NCBI RefSeq assembly: GCF_009792795.1
Contig: NZ_VKHQ01000004.1
Span: forward strand, 244,659-308,658
From: Cognatiluteimonas profundi
GTDB taxonomy: Bacteria > Pseudomonadota > Gammaproteobacteria > Xanthomonadales > Xanthomonadaceae
Length of the DNA stretch: 64,000 bases
Reading direction: 5' to 3'
The notes under the pieces were generated by a model. The model saw nothing but the letters and a program-made list of their open reading frames with translations, had not been told where the DNA came from and did not search any database. Positions 1 through 7,832 of this stretch are shown piece after piece. The position numbers and the translations under genes were made by a program. How positions within the stretch are numbered: the first letter of the stretch is position 1; each line of letters opens with the position of its first letter.

Positions 1-1632
1 CGACGGTGAGGTATTGACGCTGACCTGGAACGCCATCCCCAGCAATGCGCTCCACTCGCGCGCACGCTTCACGGCCTGGCCCAATACCCAATCGTCGATC
101 TCGCAGATCAGGCCGGTGTCTTCGGCAAGACCGATGAAAGCGGCCGGCAACAGCAGGCCGGACCGGGGATGCTGCCATCGCAGCAAGGCCTCGGCCTTGA
201 CGATCCGTCCCACCGACAGCTCGACGATGGGCTGGTAGTGGACGCACATCTGGCGCTCGTCCAATGCATGGCGCAGGTCTTCGATCACCCTGCGCCGCGC
301 CCAGGCGGCCTCGCGCATGTCGGCGGTATAGAAACCGAAACGGTTGCGCCCGGCCTGCTTGGCAACGTACATCGCCTGGTCGGCATTGCCGAGCAGCCGG
401 GCAGGCGTCGTGCCATCCATCGGGAAGACGGCGATGCCGATGCTGGCGGAGATGATGACGTCCTCGGCATCGATCGTGAAAACCGTGCCCACGCGATCGA
501 GGATCTCCTGCGCCACGATCTCGACCTGCGGCACGTCGTTGGCGCCGGACAGGATCACGGTGAATTCGTCGCCACCCATGCGCGCCACCGAATCCGTCGC
601 CCGCACGCAGGACTGGATGCGCTGCGCCGCCAGCTGCAGCAGGCGATCCCCGACGTCGTGGCCGAGGCGATCGTTGACCGCCTTGAAGCCATCCAGGTCG
701 ATGTACAGCAGAGCAGCCAGCGAGTGGCTGCGCTCGGCGCGCCGGATCTCCTGCTGCAGCCTGTCGCGGAACAGGCTGCGGTTGGGCAAGCCCGTCAGCA
801 CGTCGAAATTCTGGCCGCGCTTGATGTTTTCTTCGTAGGCCTTGCGCTCGGTGATGTCACGCACCATCCCGGCGACCGCGTCCACGCTGCCATCCGGACC
901 GACCACGGGTGCAAGCAGGTATTCGTAGGTGAGTTCCAGGCCCTTGCGGACCTTGCGCTGCATCTCCGCGCGATAGGTCGCCTTCGCCTCGACCACCTCG
1001 CGGAGCTTGTCCCGGATCCCGGCGATGGGCCCGTTGATCAGGCCGATGTTGGTGGTCGCCAACGTGTCCGGGACGATGCCGTAGAGGTCGGCCATGGCCT
1101 TGTTGGCGTAGATGAAGTTGCCGTCGGTGTCGAGGATGAAATTCAGGTCCGGCAGCGAGGAGAGCAGCGTATCGAACAGGCGGCTGGTCTTGACCTTGTC
1201 GCTCGAGTACCGGGCGATGGATTCCGCCAGCGCCTGGTCGATCGCCTCGTTGAATCGCACCAGGTCCTCATCGATGACCGGCGGCGCCGATGGGCTGGAT
1301 TCGCTCCACAGGCGCATCACGCTCGCACGCAGCGCGCGGAACTCCGACAGGCCCTCGCTGACGCTGAATCCCGACACCATGCGACCCGCGCCATGCAGTT
1401 CGGCTTCGGTGTCGCTCGCGGGGTGCGGGGCGCGACCCTGGGCTTTTTCGCTTTGCTGTTCGCGTGATTGCGCGCGGTCCAGGTCGGCTGCAATGGCCTG
1501 CAGGATCCCGCGGGCGTGGTCGCGCAGGGACGCCCGCCGCATCCCGCTCGCGGAAGGGACGCTGCGTGCGAACCGCTCCCACGCGTCGAGGATGGGCTCG
1601 ATATCGGCCCGGATGAAATCGGACAGCTTCAT
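1..1632 (-). CDS. RsbRD-PAS-GGDEF-EAL c-di-GMP signalling protein (3' end outside window)
   Basis: The gene runs off the left edge of the window, so only about 540 residues are visible from the ATG at 1632. Residues 1-150 are helical and resemble an RsbRD/histidine-kinase N-terminal sensor domain. A PAS domain follows (about 160-270, containing NFILDTDGNFIYANKAM). The GGDEF domain starts at LTGLPNR (about 277) and has an intact RMGGDEF active site near 352, with an RATD inhibitory I-site exactly five residues before GGDEF. An EAL domain begins near 455 and shows KAEALLRW at about 479. The protein could both make and degrade cyclic di-GMP; whether the phosphodiesterase is active cannot be judged because its metal-binding half is missing. 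It is soluble, with no membrane segment seen. Confidence 0.9.
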   Translation of the reverse strand, partial: MKLSDFIRADIEPILDAWERFARSVPSASGMRRASLRDHARGILQAIAADLDRAQSREQQSEKAQGRAPHPASDTEAELHGAGRMVSGFSVSEGLSEFRALRASVMRLWSESSPSAPPVIDEDLVRFNEAIDQALAESIARYSSDKVKTSRLFDTLLSSLPDLNFILDTDGNFIYANKAMADLYGIVPDTLATTNIGLINGPIAGIRDKLREVVEAKATYRAEMQRKVRKGLELTYEYLLAPVVGPDGSVDAVAGMVRDITERKAYEENIKRGQNFDVLTGLPNRSLFRDRLQQEIRRAERSHSLAALLYIDLDGFKAVNDRLGHDVGDRLLQLAAQRIQSCVRATDSVARMGGDEFTVILSGANDVPQVEIVAQEILDRVGTVFTIDAEDVIISASIGIAVFPMDGTTPARLLGNADQAMYVAKQAGRNRFGFYTADMREAAWARRRVIEDLRHALDERQMCVHYQPIVELSVGRIVKAEALLRWQHPRSGLLLPAAFIGLAEDTGLICEIDDWVLGQAVKRAREWSALLGMAFQVSVNTSPS

Positions 1633-1776
1633 GGCCTTGTGCCTGCAGGGGCCTCCGGTGCGCGCATGTGCAGCGAGGGCGGCCGCACTCCGAGGACCAG
1701 CACGACCGGCACCGCTGGAATGCCCAAGTTGCGACGCCATGCGTGACGTGCCGGTGACCGCTGCCGGCGGCTGCTG

Positions 1777-2379
1777 CTACAACCAGCCTTTCTGCCGTGC
1801 CAGCCGGTAGGCCTCGATCCGGTTGCCGACGCCGAGCTTGCCGATGACGCCCGACAGGTAATTGCGCACGGTCCCCTGCGACAGGCCCAGCTGCGCGGCG
1901 ATCTCGCCGGCCGAAGCGCCGCCGCCAGCCAGCCGCAGCACCTGGCGCTCGCGATCGTTGAGCGGATCGGTCTCCGACCAGGCATCGACCGCCAGTTGCG
2001 GATCGATGACCCTGCCGCCGCCATGCACGCGTCGCACCGCGTCGGCGAGTTGTTCGGCCGGCGCATCCTTGAGCAGGTAGCCGCCGACGCCGGCTTCGAG
2101 TGCGCGGCGCAGGAAGCCGGGCCGCGCGAAGGTGGTCACGATGATGACCCTGGTCGGCCATTCCTGCCGCTGCAGCCGTTGCGCCAGTTCCAGTCCAGTC
2201 AGGCCTGGCATCTCGATGTCGGTGACCAGCACGTCGGGGCGATGTCGCTGCAATTCGCGCCAGGCGATTTCCCCATCGGCGGCCGTCGCCACGACGTCGA
2301 TGTCCGGCTCCAGGCCGAGCAGAGCGGACAGCGCACCGCGCATCATTGCCTGGTCTTCGGCCAGCAGCAGACGGATCAT
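1777..2379 (-). CDS. DesR/NarL-type response regulator
   Basis: This 200-residue DNA-binding response regulator has a receiver domain (1-120) with acidic residues E8/D9, phospho-acceptor D54 in VTDIEMPG, T82/T83 and K104. A LuxR/GerE helix-turn-helix follows (about 139-198, containing LNDRERQVLRLAGGG and SQGTVRNYLS). All residues needed for phosphorylation appear present. It is closest to the DesR group, whose partners are DesK-type kinases. The neighbouring kinase gene on the same strand (2453-3102) is broken, so the regulator may be orphaned or use another phosphodonor. DesR-like systems in this family often control an adjacent ABC exporter, which fits the permease remnant at 3100-4401. Confidence 0.9.
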   Translation of the reverse strand: MIRLLLAEDQAMMRGALSALLGLEPDIDVVATAADGEIAWRELQRHRPDVLVTDIEMPGLTGLELAQRLQRQEWPTRVIIVTTFARPGFLRRALEAGVGGYLLKDAPAEQLADAVRRVHGGGRVIDPQLAVDAWSETDPLNDRERQVLRLAGGGASAGEIAAQLGLSQGTVRNYLSGVIGKLGVGNRIEAYRLARQKGWL

Positions 2380-2452
2380 CGGCGATGCAATCCCAGGGCG
2401 CGCGGCGCGCGTGCGAGGCAGCGCACGTTAGCAGAGCGCCGGCTGGCGAGCG

Positions 2453-3102
2453 TCAGGCCGCGGCCGCCGCGACATCCGGCGCCGGTGGATCGATGGCTGG
2501 TGCCAACGGGCGCAACGGCAGGCGCGCTTCGACGCGTGTGCCCCTGGCGTTGGAATCCACGCGCAGGCGTCCACCGATCGCCTCGATGCGTTCGCGCATT
2601 CCCGACAATCCGTTGCCCGGCGCGATCGCGCCACCGCGGCCGTCGTCGGCGATGCACAACACCATTTCGTCGCCCTCGGCCACCAGCGTGACCTGCGCCG
2701 CATTCCGCTTGCGAATGGCGCTGGATATTGGTCACCGCCTCGCGCAGCGTCATCGCCAGGACGATTTCCTGCGCCTGCTGCAGCGCCACTGGCGCGATGT
2801 CGTAGCGGAATGCGATGGCGTCGGTCTCCAGCAGCAGGCGCGCCGACGCCAGTTCGGCGGCCAGGCCGGCGGCGCGGATGCCGGTGACCGCGCTGCGCAC
2901 CTGGGTCAGGGCTTCGCGGGCGACGCGGGTGACCTCGAGGATCTCGCGACGCGCGGCGGCCGGATCACTGGCGACCAGCTTGCCGGCGAGTTCGGACTTC
3001 AGCGCCACCAGCGACAGCGTATGGCCCAGCAGGTCATGCAGGTCGCGGCCGATGCGTTCGCGTTCCGCCAGGCCGGCCAGTCGACGCACTTCGTCATGGC
3101 TG
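2453..3102 (-). pseudogene. DesK-type sensor histidine kinase remnant: truncated and frameshifted
   Basis: Only the C-terminal transmitter half of a HisKA_3/DesK kinase is present. It begins near 3102 with EVRRLAGLAERERIGRDLHD, where the phospho-accepting His codon lies at 3036-3038. It continues through AMTLREAVTNIQRHSQA and then changes frame. The N-box half is in one frame and the G-box half (VTLVAEGDEMVLCIADDGRGG) is in another. Removing one base of the CC at 2705-2706 would rejoin them as SQANAAQVTLVAEG. The whole membrane sensor half (normally about 150 residues or more) and the start codon are missing, because the sequence runs directly into an ABC permease on the opposite strand. The two lesions together suggest decay, but a sequencing error could explain the single-base one. 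Confidence 0.8.
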
Positions 3103-4401
3103 AGCCTCGCCAACATCGGCATCGCGCTGGCGCTCGCCGCCGGCCTGGCACTGTGGATCGCGCTGCCGTGGCCGGCGGTGCTCGCGCTCGCCGTCGCGCT
3201 GCTGCTCTGGCTGCTGCTGACGCGCAGCGGAAAGCTGGCGCTGGCCGCGGCCAGCATCGGCATCGCCAGCCTGCCGCAGCGTTGGGGCGCGTCGTCGGTC
3301 ATCATCGTGGGAATCGCCGGCGTCGTCGGCGTGCTCGTCGCGATGCTGGCGATGGGCGAAGGTTTCTCCGCCACGCTCCGGCAGACCGGCAGCGAGGACA
3401 CCGCGATCATCCTGCGCGGGGGCTCGCAGGCAGAGACCAACTCGGTGATCACCCGCGACCAGATCCCGTTGATCGGCAACCTGCCGGGCATCGCGCGCGA
3501 CGCCGGCGGACAGCCGGCGATCTCACCGGAGCTGTCGCAGGTGGTGAACCTGCCGACCAAGGCCGACGGCACCGATGCCAACGTGCAGGTCCGCGGCGTC
3601 GGCGACGCGGCGTGGGCGATCCGTCCGCAGGTGCGCATGGTCGAGGGCCGCAAGTTTGGCCAGGGCCTGCGCGAACTCGTCGTCGGACAGGGCGCGCAGC
3701 AGCAGTTCCGCGGCCTCGAGGTCGGACACCGCATCGAGCTGGCGAACCAGGACTGGACCATCGTCGGCAAGTTCGCCGCCGGCGATTCGCACGATTCGGA
3801 GTTATGGGGCGACGCGCAGACGATCGCGTCGACCTACAACCGCAGCGCCTACCAGTCGGTGACCGTGCGCCTTGACGGCAGGAACGGCTTCCGGACGTTG
3901 AAGGCGGCGCTGGAGGACGATCCGCGGCTCAAGCTCGACGTGCTGACCACGCGCGACTACTACACGCGGCAATCCGAACAGCTGACAAAACTCATCCACA
4001 TCCTGGGCATCGTCATCGGGACGATCATGGCGATCGGTGCGGTGTTCGGCGCGCTCAACACGATGTACGCGGCCGTCGCCAGCCGTGCGCGCGAGATCGC
4101 GACGATGCGCGCACTGGGCTTCCGCGGCCTGCCGGTGGTGATGGCGGTGATGCTGGAGACGATGCTGCTGGCGCTGCTCGGTGGCATGCTCGGTGCCGGC
4201 ATCGCCTGGCTGGTGTTCAACGGCTACACCGTGTCGACCCTGGGGCAGAACTTCAGCCAGGTCGTGTTCCAGTTCAAGGTGTCGCCCGCGCTGCTGTGGA
4301 GCGGCCTGAAATGGGCGCTGGGCATTGGCATGATCGGGGGCTTGTTCCCGGCACTGCGCGCGGCGCGGATGCCGGTGACGACCGCGCTGCGCGAGACCTA
4401 G
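3100..4401 (+). pseudogene. MacB/FtsX-type ABC transporter permease lacking its start
   Basis: The reading frame encodes a long permease: an N-terminal hydrophobic stretch (LANIGIALALAAGLALWIAL), a second membrane helix (SSVIIVGIAGVVGVLVAMLA), a periplasmic domain of about 230 residues, three C-terminal helices and a terminal PVTTALRET. This matches MacB/FtsX-family permeases. The in-frame codons near the natural start (about 3094-3118: TCA TGG CTG AGC CTC GCC AAC ATC) contain no ATG, GTG or TTG, and upstream in-frame sequence is antisense to the kinase transmitter. The gene therefore seems to have lost its first few codons and its upstream ATPase and adaptor genes at the junction. Weak translation from CTG 3100 or from a distant start cannot be excluded. 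Its stop overlaps the stop of convergent rarD by 4 bases. Confidence 0.65.
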
Positions 4402-5330
4402 GCGCCCGCGCTGGCAGCGGCGCCGACGGACCGTGTCCGCGTGCGCCGGATGCCATCGGCGGCGAACAACGCCAGCGCGATCCAGATGCAACCAAAACCA
4501 ACCGCGCGCGTGCGGTCGAAGGCTTCGCCGAAGGCGAGCACGCCGATCAGGAATTGCAGCGTCGGCGCGATGTACTGCATCAGCCCGATGACCGACAGCG
4601 GTACGCGACGGACCGCGAAGGCGAAGCCGATCAGCGGCAGCGCGGTCAACGCTCCGCCAACGACCAGCAACACGTCCAGGCCGATGCCCCAGCCCGGTGC
4701 ACCCGGCAGCGGCAGGAAACCGCCGCTGCCGTGGACCTCGGCCCACAGCAGCACCGCCAGCGCGGGCAGGAACAGGTAGACGCTTTCCACACCCAGGCCG
4801 GGGATCGAATCGATCGCGGCCAGCTTGCGGATCAGGCCGTACAGCGCGAACGACAGCGCCAGGCCGATCGCGATCCACGGCGGATGGCCGTATTGCACCG
4901 TCAGCCATGCCACGCCGACGGTGGCCAGCGCGACCGACACCCATTGCGTGCGCGTCAACCGCTCGCGCAGGAACAGCACGCCGAACAGCACGTTGACGAG
5001 CGGGTTCATGAAATAGCCCAGGCTGCTCTCGACCACGTGCCCGGCGTTGACCGCCCAGATGTACAGGCCCCAGTTGAAGGCGATCAACACCCCGCTGAGC
5101 GCCAGCATCCAGCCCACGCGCGGTCGCGCCAGCGCGGCGCGCAACCAGCCGCGGTTCTGCCAGGTCAGCCAGCCGACGACGAACAACGCGCTCCACACGA
5201 TCCGGTGCACGACGATCTGCAGCGACGGCACCGCCTTGAGCAGGTGCCAGTACAGCGGCATCAGTCCCCACAGCACGAACGACGCGGCCGCGATCCACAG
5301 CCCGCGACGGGATTCCGCGTGCGTGCTCAT
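4398..5330 (-). CDS. rarD: RarD-like EamA transporter
   Basis: A 310-residue inner-membrane protein with about ten hydrophobic segments and two EamA repeats. It carries the RarD signatures GLMPLYWHLLK near the N-terminus, AFNWGLYIWAVN at about 83, LGYFMNPLVNVL at about 105 and GLMQYIAPTLQFL at about 245. RarD is named for chloramphenicol sensitivity; the transported substrate is not known. Its ATG overlaps the TGA of the upstream EamA gene (ATGA, 5327-5330), so the two are translationally coupled. The gene is convergent with the damaged permease. Confidence 0.9.
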   Translation of the reverse strand: MSTHAESRRGLWIAAASFVLWGLMPLYWHLLKAVPSLQIVVHRIVWSALFVVGWLTWQNRGWLRAALARPRVGWMLALSGVLIAFNWGLYIWAVNAGHVVESSLGYFMNPLVNVLFGVLFLRERLTRTQWVSVALATVGVAWLTVQYGHPPWIAIGLALSFALYGLIRKLAAIDSIPGLGVESVYLFLPALAVLLWAEVHGSGGFLPLPGAPGWGIGLDVLLVVGGALTALPLIGFAFAVRRVPLSVIGLMQYIAPTLQFLIGVLAFGEAFDRTRAVGFGCIWIALALFAADGIRRTRTRSVGAAASAGA

Positions 5331-6253
5331 GCAGGCGGCTCCGCGGCGAGCCTGGGTGTCCGCGTGCGCGCAATGGTGATGATCGCGACGCCGGCGAGGA
5401 TCACCGCCATCGCACCCAGGTCATGCCTGCTGAAGTGTTCGCCGGCGATGAGCGCGCCGAACAGCACCGCGATCGGCGGATTGACGTAGGCGTAGCTGGT
5501 CGCCAGCGCCGGGCGCACGTGGTGCAGCAGCCAGATGTAGGCGGTGAATCCGAAGATCGACCCGGCCACGACCAGGTACAGCATCGCGGCGGTGGCGCCC
5601 ATCGACGGCACCGCGGTGAAGCGCTCGCCGGTCACGATCGCCGCGCCCAGCATCCATGCGCTGCCGGCGATCATCTGGCCACTGGCGGCCATGAACGGCT
5701 CGGGCAGGTCGAGGTCGCGGCTCCAGATCGAACCCCAGGCCCAGGCCAGCGGCGCGATCACCAGGCACACCAGTCCCAGCGGCGAACCGGACAGCGCACT
5801 GCCCGCATTCAACCAGACCACGCCGGCGAAGCCGACGACCAGCCCGGCCCATTCGATCCGCGACGGATGGCGTCCGCGCAGCATCGCGAAGACACCCGCG
5901 AACAACGGCATCGATGCCACCGCGATCGCCGCCAATCCGGAGTTCACCTGGGTCTCGGCGAGGTTCACCAGCCCGTTGGACAGCAGCACCATGAAGATCG
6001 ACAGCACGGTCAGCGTGCGCCACTGCCGCCTCGTCGGTGGCCTGGCGCCGCGCCGGCGCAGCACGACGTACATCAGGGCGCCGGCGAGGAACATGCGGAT
6101 CGCGCCGAGCAGGAAGGGCGGGTAGCCCGGCAGCGCGAGCCGGATCGCGAGGTAGGTCGATCCCCAGAGCACGTAGACGGCGGCCAGCGCCATGCCGACC
6201 GCAAGCGGACCGGGCGACACGCGCGACGCGACGGTCGCCGGAATGGCGCTCAT
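5327..6253 (-). CDS. EamA/DMT-family exporter (YedA-like)
   Basis: A drug/metabolite-superfamily permease of about 308 residues with ten predicted helices and the family signature VLWGSTYLAIRLALPGYPP at the first helix. The second EamA repeat contains YLVVAGSIFGFTAYIWLL and TSYAYVNPPIAVLFG. The ATG at 6253 is preferred because the first helix then begins about 17 residues in; a longer in-frame reading would add a charged, non-homologous leader. It is coupled to rarD by a 4-base overlap and divergent from an Lrp/AsnC regulator 182 bp away. This is a common arrangement for amino-acid or metabolite exporters controlled by that regulator. The substrate is unknown. Confidence 0.88.
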   Translation of the reverse strand: MSAIPATVASRVSPGPLAVGMALAAVYVLWGSTYLAIRLALPGYPPFLLGAIRMFLAGALMYVVLRRRGARPPTRRQWRTLTVLSIFMVLLSNGLVNLAETQVNSGLAAIAVASMPLFAGVFAMLRGRHPSRIEWAGLVVGFAGVVWLNAGSALSGSPLGLVCLVIAPLAWAWGSIWSRDLDLPEPFMAASGQMIAGSAWMLGAAIVTGERFTAVPSMGATAAMLYLVVAGSIFGFTAYIWLLHHVRPALATSYAYVNPPIAVLFGALIAGEHFSRHDLGAMAVILAGVAIITIARTRTPRLAAEPPA

Positions 6254-6422
6254 GCAATCACCTCCATGCCGGCGGCGGGCTGCAGTGGGGTGGCAGCGAA
6301 CGGCGGCAACTGGCTCAGCGGAACCATCGGAAGTGTCCTGGGAAATGCGCACGACATCCGGCGCGTGCGACGAGGTTAAACCGCGCCAGCGGCACGGCGA
6401 TTGTAAATTCGTGCGCCTGGAC

Positions 6423-6435
6423 GCAAAATTTTTGC
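6423..6435. promoter_or_regulatory. Perfect inverted repeat abutting the AsnC start codon
   Basis: The sequence GCAAAA-T-TTTTGC is a perfect 6+1+6 inverted repeat ending one base before the ATG of the Lrp/AsnC gene at 6436. It occupies the place of a Shine-Dalgarno, and none is visible upstream. Lrp-family proteins commonly autoregulate through short AT-rich palindromes, so an autoregulatory operator is plausible. It could also shape a leaderless or structured translation start. Confidence 0.45.
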
Positions 6436-6936
6436 ATGGCCGCCACGCCCCTCACCCTCGACGAATTCGACCACCGCCTGCTCGACCTGATGCAGCGCGA
6501 CGCCAGCCGCACGCTGACGTCGCTGGGCGACGCGGTGGGCCTGTCGCCGAGCGCGGTGCAGCGGCGCATCACCCGCTATCGCCGGCACGGGTTGCTGCGC
6601 GAGGTCGCCGTGCTCGACCCCAACGCGCTGCCCGCGACGACGCTGGCGACGGTGTGGGTGGCGATGGAGCGCGACACGCTGCGGCTGCACACCGCCTTTC
6701 GCGCGCGGATGCGCGCGGCGACCGAAGTCCAACAGTGCTACGCACTCGCCGGCGAATGGGATTACCTGGTGATCCTCGTCGCGAGCAGCGTGGCGCACTA
6801 CCGCGAAGTGGCCGAGCGTCTGTTCGTGGATGAAGGCAACGTCAGGCGCTACGAGACGCGACTGGTGTTCGATACGGTCAAGCTCGGGCTCAACCTGCCG
6901 ACGCGACAGTCGCCGCGGCGGCGGCGGAAGGCATGA
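6436..6936 (+). CDS. Lrp/AsnC-family transcriptional regulator
   Basis: A 166-residue regulator with an N-terminal winged helix-turn-helix (LDEFDHRLLDLMQRDASRTL, then GLSPSAVQRRITRYRRHGLL) and a C-terminal RAM/AsnC ligand-binding domain (ALAGEWDYLVILVASSVAHY). Start ATG 6436 is chosen because the HTH begins about five residues in, as is usual for the family. No ribosome-binding site is seen; the preceding bases form an inverted repeat. The gene is divergent from the two EamA exporters, which are its likely targets. Its last 47 bases overlap the 3' end of the convergent methyltransferase gene. The Arg-rich C-terminus (PRRRRKA) lies within that overlap. Confidence 0.92.
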   Translation: MAATPLTLDEFDHRLLDLMQRDASRTLTSLGDAVGLSPSAVQRRITRYRRHGLLREVAVLDPNALPATTLATVWVAMERDTLRLHTAFRARMRAATEVQQCYALAGEWDYLVILVASSVAHYREVAERLFVDEGNVRRYETRLVFDTVKLGLNLPTRQSPRRRRKA

Positions 6937-7765
6937 TCGCCACGCTTTCGCGTTGCAGCAGCCGCTGCTTCAGCGGCAGTCCCCAGCGGTAACCACCGGG
7001 CGAACCGTCGCCGCGGATCACGCGGTGGCAGGGCACGATGACCGCGACCCGGTTGCGCGCGCAGGCACCGGCCACCGCGCGTGCGCTGCCCGGTTGTCCC
7101 AGTTGTGCAGCCAGTCCGGAATAGCTGCGCGTCTGCCCGGGCGGAATCCGCATCAGCGCATCCCAGACCTTCTTCTGGAAGGCGGTGCCGACCAGGTCCA
7201 GCTGCATGTCATCGGTTGCTGCCGCCGGTGCGATTCCCGCAAGCCGTTCGGCCACGGCGCGCACGCGCGGGGCGAGGAACGCATCGCGACCCGCGTCGAC
7301 GCGCTGCAGTTGCGCGTGGGGAAATTCCGCCTGCAGCTTCGCTTCCAGTTCGCCCTCGGATTCGCCCAGCTCGACCATGCAGATCCCGCGATCCGTGGTC
7401 GCCACCAGCGCCATGCCCAGCGTGGTGTCGGCGATGCTCCAGCGGATGGCCGTGCCGGCGCCGCCCGCGCGATAACGCGCCGGCGTCATGCCGAGCCTGG
7501 CGGCGCCGGATTCGTAGACGCGCGACGGCGACCCATAACCGGCGTCGTACAGCGCGGCACTGACATCGCTGCCGCCACGCAACGCGGCCTTCAGGGTGCC
7601 AAGCTTGCGTTGCGCCAGGTACTCGGCCGGGCTCAGGCCGAATTGTTCGGTGAAGCTGCGCTGCAGGTGCGATGCGCTCATGCCGGCCGCGCGCGCCAGC
7701 TCGGCGAGCGTCGGTTCACCGGCGTCGAGCAGCGCCCGCACGTGCTGGAGAATTGTTGCGTTCAT
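6890..7765 (-). CDS. Ada-type AraC HTH plus O6-alkylguanine-DNA methyltransferase
   Basis: A 291-residue suicide DNA-repair protein. Residues 1-100 form an AraC-type double HTH (AELARAAGMSASHLQRSFTEQF and YDAGYGSPSRVYE). Residues about 105-280 form the methyltransferase ribonuclease-like and active-site domains, with AFQKKVWDALMRIPPGQT at 195-212 and acceptor Cys246 in VPCHRVI. The N-terminal Zn-Cys4 domain of E. coli Ada, which repairs methylphosphotriesters and switches on transcription, is absent. The protein resembles the C-terminal two-thirds of Ada, so how its HTH is activated is unclear. It overlaps the AsnC gene tail to tail by 47 bp. Confidence 0.9.
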   Translation of the reverse strand: MNATILQHVRALLDAGEPTLAELARAAGMSASHLQRSFTEQFGLSPAEYLAQRKLGTLKAALRGGSDVSAALYDAGYGSPSRVYESGAARLGMTPARYRAGGAGTAIRWSIADTTLGMALVATTDRGICMVELGESEGELEAKLQAEFPHAQLQRVDAGRDAFLAPRVRAVAERLAGIAPAAATDDMQLDLVGTAFQKKVWDALMRIPPGQTRSYSGLAAQLGQPGSARAVAGACARNRVAVIVPCHRVIRGDGSPGGYRWGLPLKQRLLQRESVAIMPSAAAAATVASAG

Positions 7766-7779
7766 GGCCGGAACGATAA

Positions 7780-7798
7780 CGGGCGCCCAGGGCGCCCG
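7780..7798. terminator. GC-rich hairpin between prc and the Ada-type gene
   Basis: Arms CGGGCGCC and GGCGCCCG flank a 3-base loop in the 67-bp gap downstream of prc. There is no U-run on either strand, so it would act as a stabilising or Rho-assisted 3' end rather than a classical intrinsic terminator. Confidence 0.4.
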
Positions 7799-7832
7799 CT
7801 ATCCGATTCCTGCTGCATCGTCCGGGCCCGCG

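Noticed and set aside
2815..3099. Upstream part of the frame containing the ABC permease
   Set aside because: This segment is antisense to the kinase transmitter domain and shows no permease similarity, so the ATG at 2815 is not a credible start.
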